Below the pieces are notes generated by a model. It worked only from the letters and a program-made list of their open reading frames with translations, was not told the origin of the DNA and searched no databases. The translations under genes and the position numbers were made by a program. A DNA stretch of 12,501 nucleotides from Verrucomicrobiaceae bacterium (GTDB taxonomy: Bacteria; Verrucomicrobiota; Verrucomicrobiae; Verrucomicrobiales; Akkermansiaceae), in NCBI GenBank assembly GCA_947372405.1, contig CANBTO010000086.1, positions 1 through 12,501 of the forward strand, in the 5' to 3' direction. Below are positions 7,695 through 12,501 of this stretch, one piece after another (position 1 is the first letter of the stretch; every line of letters starts with the position of its first letter).

Positions 7695-9251
7695 TCAGAT
7701 TTTCCTCGGTCCATGCTGGATGCCACCACCAGTGCCGGTGGAGTTGAGGAAGCGGTAATAGACTTCGAGCATCAAGGTGCAGAGCGCGTTTTTGTAAACA
7801 TCGCCGCCAGCACCGTGTAGTGCGCCTGCGGGTGCTTTCCACGAGCCATCGGCATTCTGGTTGTTGAGCAGTTGGTCGCGGAAGAGATTGTTGTAGTCAG
7901 CCCAGTTGGCACCACCCGCCTGCATCATCGCCTGGGACATGTAGTAGTGGGAATAGAGATCGGAGGACTCGCCGTTCCAGTCGAACTTGGCGTTTTCCTT
8001 GATGTATTTCACCCCTTTGCGGACCTCGGAGCCGTTCTTGCCCCACATCTGGTGACAGAGTACACCCACTCCTGTCAGGGTGAAAAACTTGCCTTTGCCA
8101 GCGGGACCACCCGGACCTGCGTAGCCAAAGCCACCGTTTTCATTCTGGCAGCTGACGAGATACTTGAGTCCCTTGTCCACGGAGCTGTTCATTCCATTGT
8201 ATTTGATGCCGGTGTGGCTGCAGGCCTTGAGCGCCTGGAGCTGCCAACCGACGACCGAGGTGTCCGTGTGGCCGTCGTACGTCTTGTAGGCGTAGGCCCA
8301 GCCACCGTTCTTGTTCTGGTTGTCGATGATGAACTGGCCCGCCTTCTGGGTGGTGTCCATGAGATAGGGCACCTCCACTTTCAAATCCTTGCAAAAGGTA
8401 GCGGCCTCACCAAGGGCGTAGGTGGCGATGGCGTGCTCATACACCCAGCTGTTGGCGGTTTCATTCGAGGCCATTTTGCCGTCGTGTTTCATGCCCTCGC
8501 CCACCAGATAAAGGATGCCCTTCAGGCAGGAGTCACCAAACTCCTCGGAGATCGGGGTTTCACAATGACCGAAGTAGGCGAGCAAGGTGAGACCGGTCAT
8601 CGCGGGCTTGTTGGCGCTTCCCCATGAACCGTCGGGATTCTGGTGTCCCTTGAGCCAGCGCAGGGATTTGACCACGGCGTCTTCGCAGGCAGGAGTGCCT
8701 CCGTTGTCCCGCAGACGCTCCAAGCGGTCTTCTTTCGAACAGCGTTTCCGCATGGTGTCCGGGATCAGGCCGAAAAGCTTGCCGGTGCCGGTGCCGTTAC
8801 CAAGGCCGTTGCCACTGCCGGAGCCTTTTCCGAAACCCTGACCACCACCCGAACCACCCAGACCACCTGACATACCACCGCCTGTCATGGAACTCAGCGG
8901 AGACATTTCACCGAAATTATCTCCGGGATCAGGAATCGAAAACGTGGATGTCGCACCTTCAGCGAAGACGCGCTTCACATTGGTGGTGGGGGTGATCTGC
9001 GAGCGCTTTTTCTGTTGCACCTTGGTTTGCGCCGCGCGCTCTCCACCGCCGCCTTTTTCGCCTCCTGGCATGAAATCCACCTTCTTCTCCGGCTCGCGGA
9101 TGATCTGGAAAATCCAGATCATGCCGACGATCAGGAGGATGACGTGGAAGATGACCGCGAAGGTCAGCGCTCCGCCGCCGATCTTGGACCAGATACCGCG
9201 CTTTGGGCTTTCGGCTGGTTCGACTTCTTCGTAAATGACTTGTTCTTCCAT
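7695..9251 (-). CDS. Membrane-anchored squalene-cyclase/prenyltransferase-fold repeat protein with TonB-like N-terminus
   Basis: The 518-residue protein has three parts. Residues 1-23 are a short cytoplasmic tail, and residues 29-50 are a single membrane helix (ALTFAVIFHVILLIVGMIW) with His36 near its centre. TonB-type proteins also carry a His in their helix. Residues 51-165 form a linker with a basic KVQQKKRSQ stretch and a Gly-rich region (122-158). Residues about 185-505 form an alpha-helical repeat domain of squalene-cyclase/prenyltransferase type, with QW-like turns QNPDGSW (204-210), QNKNGGW (312-318), QNENGGF (369-375) and QNADGSW (465-471). I see no DxDD catalytic motif of squalene-hopene cyclases, so an enzymatic role is doubtful. 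By location it should face the periplasm. The gene lies 24 bases after an exbD, in the position where tonB would be expected, which suggests it is moved by ExbB/ExbD. Nine cysteines occur after residue 170. Confidence 0.9.
   Translation of the reverse strand: MEEQVIYEEVEPAESPKRGIWSKIGGGALTFAVIFHVILLIVGMIWIFQIIREPEKKVDFMPGGEKGGGGERAAQTKVQQKKRSQITPTTNVKRVFAEGATSTFSIPDPGDNFGEMSPLSSMTGGGMSGGLGGSGGGQGFGKGSGSGNGLGNGTGTGKLFGLIPDTMRKRCSKEDRLERLRDNGGTPACEDAVVKSLRWLKGHQNPDGSWGSANKPAMTGLTLLAYFGHCETPISEEFGDSCLKGILYLVGEGMKHDGKMASNETANSWVYEHAIATYALGEAATFCKDLKVEVPYLMDTTQKAGQFIIDNQNKNGGWAYAYKTYDGHTDTSVVGWQLQALKACSHTGIKYNGMNSSVDKGLKYLVSCQNENGGFGYAGPGGPAGKGKFFTLTGVGVLCHQMWGKNGSEVRKGVKYIKENAKFDWNGESSDLYSHYYMSQAMMQAGGANWADYNNLFRDQLLNNQNADGSWKAPAGALHGAGGDVYKNALCTLMLEVYYRFLNSTGTGGGIQHGPRKI
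8778..8888 (-). repeat. Gly-rich low-complexity coding segment in the cyclase-fold protein
   Basis: These codons specify residues 122-158, made of short imperfect Gly/Ser/Thr/Asn units such as GGGMSGGLGGSGGG and GSGNGLGNGTGTG. In DNA they appear as recurring GGT/GGC-centred words. The segment sits between the membrane anchor with its basic stretch and the helical repeat domain, so it is probably a flexible spacer that lets the domain reach into the periplasm. Confidence 0.65.
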
Positions 9252-9275
9252 GGTTTTATCGGGTTTGGACCAATC

Positions 9276-9728
9276 TTACTCCGGAGCACCGGCTTGGAAA
9301 GTGACATTTCCGATCTTGGCGCGGCTGAGAGCGTCCAGCACGTCGATCACGCGCTCGTAATGGGCCTGCTCGTTCGCGTAGATGGTGACAAGCACCTCGG
9401 ATTTGGACGCCTCGCTGCTCTGGCGAAGCTGGTTGAGATTGTTCGCGAGCTCCGGCAACAGCTTGGCCTCCGGAGTATCGAGGGGATCATCGTTCAGATA
9501 GACCTGGCCGTCGTCCTCGATGCGGATGGCGATCTCATCCGGCAGAGGGGTGCTGTTCTCCGTGACTACGGTTCCCGGCAGCTTGGTGTTGTGGGAGTTC
9601 TCTTTCTGGACGGCACCCGCCATCACCATGAAGAAAAGCATGATGACGAAAACGACATCGATCATCGGGGCGATCTGGAAACCCAGATTGACCTCGTTCG
9701 ACTGCCTGTGTCTGTGCTTTTTCCTCAT
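9276..9728 (-). CDS. ExbD/TolR-family stator protein, second copy of the first module
   Basis: The 150-residue product begins with a very basic cytoplasmic tail (MRKKHRHRQ), then a membrane helix (about 18-40) in FQIAPMIDVVFVIMLFFMVM with Asp24 at the proton-carrying position. The periplasmic domain follows, with an EIAIRIEDDGQVYLND strand pair (65-80). The late motif reads IYANEQAHYERVIDVLDAL (116-134), where ExbD proteins usually have an 'AD' or 'GD' pair; here it is Ala-Asn, so this copy is divergent. It lies between another exbD and the cyclase-fold gene. The neighbouring pair suggests a hetero-oligomer of two ExbD types with one ExbB. No Shine-Dalgarno sequence is visible. Confidence 0.92.
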   Translation of the reverse strand: MRKKHRHRQSNEVNLGFQIAPMIDVVFVIMLFFMVMAGAVQKENSHNTKLPGTVVTENSTPLPDEIAIRIEDDGQVYLNDDPLDTPEAKLLPELANNLNQLRQSSEASKSEVLVTIYANEQAHYERVIDVLDALSRAKIGNVTFQAGAPE

Positions 9729-9803
9729 GATGGCTTGCTGTGGATATGGAACGCGCGAGCGGGTTGGAATCTTGGGTGAATTTTCCGCGACTTTATCTCA
9801 AGG

Positions 9804-10244
9804 CTACTTGTTGGAGGCGGAGAACGAGATGTCGGCCATGCCGCCCTCACCCAGAATGTTCATGACGCGCTGGATCTCGATGGCGGGCAGAAGACGGTCG
9901 CCACGCACGACGGCGCGGAGTTTGGGGTCCGCCTTCACCTTATCCTTGAGGTAGGGCACCAGTTCGGCGGTGAGGTCCTTGTAAAGAATGTCGTCCACCT
10001 TGACGATGGCCTTGCTGGTGGTGGCATCCCAGCGGACGTTGATGGCGATCTCATGCTTGGCCATCTCGGGATCCTTGGGCTTGGCGTTCGGCGAGACGGG
10101 CAGCTTGATGTCCTTGTCCACCTTCAACACCTCGGCGGAGGTGATGCACATGAAGAAGATGAGCAGCACCAACAACACGTCCACCATCGGAGCGATCTGG
10201 AACTCCGGTTCACCGCTTTCACTACCGCCGCCGCCGCCAGCCAT
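9804..10244 (-). CDS. ExbD/TolR-family stator protein, first copy of the first module
   Basis: The 146-residue product starts with a Gly-rich stretch (MAGGGGGSESG), followed by a membrane helix (about 17-37) in FQIAPMVDVLLVLLIFFM with Asp22 at the proton-carrying position. The periplasmic part contains a HEIAINVRWDATT strand (64-76), KAIVKVDDILYKDL (78-91), and VVRGDRLLPAIEIQRVMNIL (112-131), which keeps the family's Gly-Asp pair. An insertion of about four residues lengthens the hairpin compared with the other two copies in this window. The gene starts 39 bases after the exbB-type gene and ends 75 bases before the next exbD. The Kozak-like context ATCCATGG precedes the second codon, and no Shine-Dalgarno sequence is seen. 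Confidence 0.92.
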   Translation of the reverse strand: MAGGGGGSESGEPEFQIAPMVDVLLVLLIFFMCITSAEVLKVDKDIKLPVSPNAKPKDPEMAKHEIAINVRWDATTSKAIVKVDDILYKDLTAELVPYLKDKVKADPKLRAVVRGDRLLPAIEIQRVMNILGEGGMADISFSASNK

Positions 10245-10283
10245 GGATTCAAGGTTTTTGGGTTGGAATTAACGACCGGAAAC

Positions 10284-11078
10284 TCAGCCTTGGAGGGCAC
10301 TGGCTTCGCCGCCACCGGTGACCCAGTTCGGGAGAGCCGCGTAGGTGGCTTCCTGGCCGACGTCCGCGTCCTTGAGATATTCGTAGGGAGCGTTGCGGAA
10401 GAGGCTTTCGGATTCCTCCTGAAGGTGGTGGATGGCGGCCTGGAGCTTGTTGCGCAGGAAGTAGAAGCCCATGAACGCCGGAATGGCGATGAACAGGCCG
10501 GATGCGGTGGCGATGAGCACCTCGCCGATATGGCCGGCGAGCGCGGCGGGGTCACCGATGCCGGAGGTTCCAAGGCTGGCGAAGGCGCCGCGCATACCGG
10601 AGACCGTTCCGAGCAGACCGACCATGGGAGTACAAACCCCGATAACCGAGAGATAGTTGATCCGCGTCTGGAGGGTGGAGTTGACCTTGTCGAGTTCCGA
10701 GATCAGCGCTTCCTCGGTGGCGGCCTTGCCGAAACCGATCGAAGCAAGTGCCGCGCGGACGACCTGGCAGAGGGGGCTGCTGCCAGCCTTCATCGCGGCG
10801 TAGGCGCCCACATAGTCACCCGCGAGAAACGCCTGGCGGGCGGTCTGGAGATCAACCTCGGGAGTCATGTTCTTGCTGTTGGTGCGGATCCAGAGGTCGA
10901 TGATGAGCCAGACGGTGGCCACGGAGAACATGCCGATGGGATACATGCACCATCCGCCGTCCCCAAGGACCTGGATGAAGGACTTCTTGATTTCCTTTGG
11001 AGCTTCACCCGCGGCGTAGGCGGTCATCGGGATAAGAACGAGAGCGGAATAGAAAGCCGCGTGGATGGTTTTTTTCAT
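10284..11078 (-). CDS. ExbB/TolQ/MotA-family proton channel protein (first motor module)
   Basis: The 264-residue product opens with a classical signal peptide (MKKTIHAAFYSALVL..., likely cut after AYA at residue 22), then helix 1 (about 45-64), a cytoplasmic domain of about 75 residues, and helices 2 and 3 (about 142-164 and 183-207). The channel signature is CTPMVGLLGTVSGMRGAF (149-166), and the third helix is EVLIATASGLFIAIPAF. A cleaved signal with a periplasmic N-terminus fits the known outward N-terminus of ExbB/TolQ. It should assemble as an oligomer around the two ExbD proteins encoded downstream and harness the proton gradient. It shares only the family core with the other ExbB in this window; loops and tail differ. 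The 42-base upstream gap contains a pyrimidine-rich stretch but no Shine-Dalgarno sequence. Confidence 0.93.
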   Translation of the reverse strand: MKKTIHAAFYSALVLIPMTAYAAGEAPKEIKKSFIQVLGDGGWCMYPIGMFSVATVWLIIDLWIRTNSKNMTPEVDLQTARQAFLAGDYVGAYAAMKAGSSPLCQVVRAALASIGFGKAATEEALISELDKVNSTLQTRINYLSVIGVCTPMVGLLGTVSGMRGAFASLGTSGIGDPAALAGHIGEVLIATASGLFIAIPAFMGFYFLRNKLQAAIHHLQEESESLFRNAPYEYLKDADVGQEATYAALPNWVTGGGEASALQG

Positions 11079-11120
11079 ATCGTGTGTCGTTGCGGAGTAA
11101 TAAAAAGGAGGTTGGTATGG

Positions 11121-11987
11121 TTACTTCAAACTTTCAAGCCGCTTGTTGATGTCCTCGGTCAGAACGGTTCCGGCGGAGACACGCTGGGCGGATTTCAGCA
11201 GGGCCAAGGCTTCCTCGCGGCGCACCTTCAGCAGGTCTTCAGTCTCCCCTGGGTGGCTCATCGCGGTGAGCAGTTCGGCGGACTTGACTTCGGCTCCGGC
11301 GTTGAGGATCAGCCCGCCGGTGGGATAGAGGCATGGCACGGAGAGATAGGCCTCCAAGGCTTCCTGGGGCTTCTTGTCCTCCTTGAAAAGATTGCCGATG
11401 AAGTAGGCTGCGCAGGCGGAGACGTTGGCCGGCTTGTCGTCAGCCATCAAATCCCGCAGAGCCAACACCCGGTCCTCGGTCCTCGTTGCTTCCGGCATGA
11501 GCAACGCCTTGCCGAGGGAAACGAAAGAGTCGATTCCCGGCTCGGGCGTCGCATCCGAGATCTCCTTGCCGATTTCCGAACACTTGGCGGAATTTCCGGT
11601 GAGTGCGTATGCCATGAGCGCGCCTCGCGCGGCTTCGAGCCAGAAATTCCCGGAGATTTTCGCCGTCGGGCGTTGGCGGGCCACCGAGGGCTCCAACAGC
11701 TTCAGCGCGTCCTTGGGCTTGTCCATCAGGATCAGGGCCATGCCTTGACTCACTTCCGCCGGCCTGTCTCCATAGACATGGTCCGCGGTCTGCAGGGGAA
11801 ACAACTGCCCGATGGTGAAACCTTCGACCTCCGCGTTCACCACGAGATTGGTTCCCTGTAGGATCAGGGCGGAGGCGGGAATGGATGTGCCACCTTGGAA
11901 AACGACACGTGCGGGGTCCGCGGCGGCGGAACCCATGACTGCGCAAGCCAGCAGGCAGGACTGGAAAATGGAAAATGATGACGCCAT
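11121..11987 (-). CDS. Exported TPR-like helical repeat protein upstream of ExbB
   Basis: The 288-residue product has a probable signal peptide (hydrophobic residues 8-23, likely cut after SAAA before Asp24). The n-region lacks a basic residue, so export is likely but not certain. Residues about 27-70 are predicted to be strand-rich (VVFQGGTSIPASALILQGTN). From about 78 the protein is helical with TPR-like units such as GMALILMDKPKDALKLLEPS, LFKEDKKPQEALEAYLSVP and EEALALLKSAQRV. It is probably a periplasmic scaffold or adaptor. It starts 11 bases after the stop of the upstream TPR gene and ends 42 bases before exbB, so it looks like part of the motor operon. I do not recognise a named family. 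Confidence 0.82.
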   Translation of the reverse strand: MASSFSIFQSCLLACAVMGSAAADPARVVFQGGTSIPASALILQGTNLVVNAEVEGFTIGQLFPLQTADHVYGDRPAEVSQGMALILMDKPKDALKLLEPSVARQRPTAKISGNFWLEAARGALMAYALTGNSAKCSEIGKEISDATPEPGIDSFVSLGKALLMPEATRTEDRVLALRDLMADDKPANVSACAAYFIGNLFKEDKKPQEALEAYLSVPCLYPTGGLILNAGAEVKSAELLTAMSHPGETEDLLKVRREEALALLKSAQRVSAGTVLTEDINKRLESLK

Positions 11988-11998
11988 GGATCGGATGG

Positions 11999-12501
11999 TT
12001 AATCGGAGATTCCCGCAGCCTTCTTGAAGGGCTCGGTGTTTTTGAGTTTCGGATTTTCTTTCAGGGCCTTGAGGGTTTCCTTGGCGAGGGTGTCGTCACC
12101 CAGGTCCTTTGCAGTCTCCCATGCCTGCCAGTATGCCTCCGCGCAGATATCGGGAGTTCCTTGATAGGCGATGTAAACCCTCTGGTAGGTGGCGTAGGCT
12201 TTCTTCAGCAGATCCTTGGACACAGCGTCCGAAACCCCGGCGGATTTGGTGCCTTGCTTACGGTAGGTCTTGCCGAGCAGCAGATAGGCCTTGCCGCAGG
12301 TCTCGCCGCGAAACGTCTTGTCCGTCACCATGGCGAGCGCGAGTTTCTCGGAGGCTTCAAGCTGATCGAGATCGACGAGCGCCTGAAGCTTGCCAAGGGA
12401 GGCCTCCTTGAAATGGGACATGCCGGGCAGGTTCTCCAGCGCGTCGTCGAAGATCTTCAATGCCTCGTCCGGCTTCTTGCGGGCAAGGGCCACGTAGCCG
12501 A
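11999..12501 (-). CDS. TPR-repeat protein, 5' part outside the window
   Basis: The reading frame is open to the right edge of the window. A GTG at 12493 could be read as a start, but the codons before it (Gly-Tyr) continue the helix as GYVALARKKPDEALKIFDDA, a normal TPR unit, so the true start lies beyond 12501. About 166 codons are visible. They contain further helical pairs, including LGKLQALVDLDQLEASEKL, AYLLLGKTYRKQGTK and AYATYQRVYIAYQGTPDICA, and end in AAGISD. The protein is probably the start of, or an early gene in, the ExbB/ExbD cluster, and like its neighbours may be periplasmic. The missing N-terminus hides any signal peptide. Confidence 0.82.
   Translation of the reverse strand, partial: GYVALARKKPDEALKIFDDALENLPGMSHFKEASLGKLQALVDLDQLEASEKLALAMVTDKTFRGETCGKAYLLLGKTYRKQGTKSAGVSDAVSKDLLKKAYATYQRVYIAYQGTPDICAEAYWQAWETAKDLGDDTLAKETLKALKENPKLKNTEPFKKAAGISD

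Noticed and set aside
6849..7820. Open frame of 323 codons on the plus strand
   Set aside because: It is antisense to the second exbB, whose channel motifs are unmistakable, and its translation is low in complexity and rich in His/Asp/Gly.
7695..9251. Functional squalene-hopene cyclase for hopanoid synthesis
   Set aside because: The domain lacks a visible DxDD motif, is about half the length of a hopene cyclase, is anchored by an N-terminal helix, and sits in a motor operon.
10053..11861. Open frame of 602 codons on the plus strand, antisense to exbB and the TPR gene
   Set aside because: Its product is His/Asp/Gly-rich without a domain or signal, and it lies wholly opposite genes with clear family motifs. 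Long antisense frames are expected in GC-rich DNA.
12490..12493. GTG at 12493 as the real start of the rightmost TPR gene
   Set aside because: The frame stays open upstream and the residues before it complete a TPR helix, so the gene is cut by the window edge.

Overview
The window reads as chromosomal DNA of a GC-rich Gram-negative bacterium. A member of the Verrucomicrobiota close to Luteolibacter/Haloferula is my best guess. That is an inference from three things: an ExbB/ExbD/ExbD/squalene-cyclase-fold operon of a kind common in Planctomycetota and Verrucomicrobiota, a DUF4337 protein, and start codons that mostly lack a Shine-Dalgarno sequence. No marker gene fixes the taxonomy. Every gene I can support lies on the minus strand, so transcription runs from high to low coordinates.

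Right part (12501 to about 7695), in transcription order: a TPR protein cut by the window edge, a second exported TPR-like protein, an ExbB/TolQ-type channel subunit, two ExbD/TolR-type stator subunits, and a 518-residue protein. That last protein has one N-terminal membrane helix with a central His, a basic/Gly-rich linker and a C-terminal squalene-cyclase/prenyltransferase-like repeat domain. Middle part (7592 to 3913): a second motor module of ExbB, ExbD and a large (804-residue) exported TPR protein, the last two overlapping by the 4 bases GTGA. Together these look like one cell-envelope machine, or two related ones. ExbB/ExbD would use the proton gradient to move a TonB-like partner, and the exported TPR proteins would act as periplasmic scaffolds, much as CpoB/YbgF does beside Tol-Pal.

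Left part (3844 to 1): biosynthetic arginine decarboxylase speA, a small four-cysteine protein starting 3 bases after the speA stop, a DUF4337 membrane protein, about 410 bases with no convincing gene, and a lipoprotein gene (482 to beyond base 1) that is visibly less GC-rich than the rest.

I found no rRNA, tRNA, CRISPR array, insertion sequence or convincing terminator. The most interesting element is the fusion of a TonB-like anchor to a cyclase-fold toroid inside an ExbBD operon.
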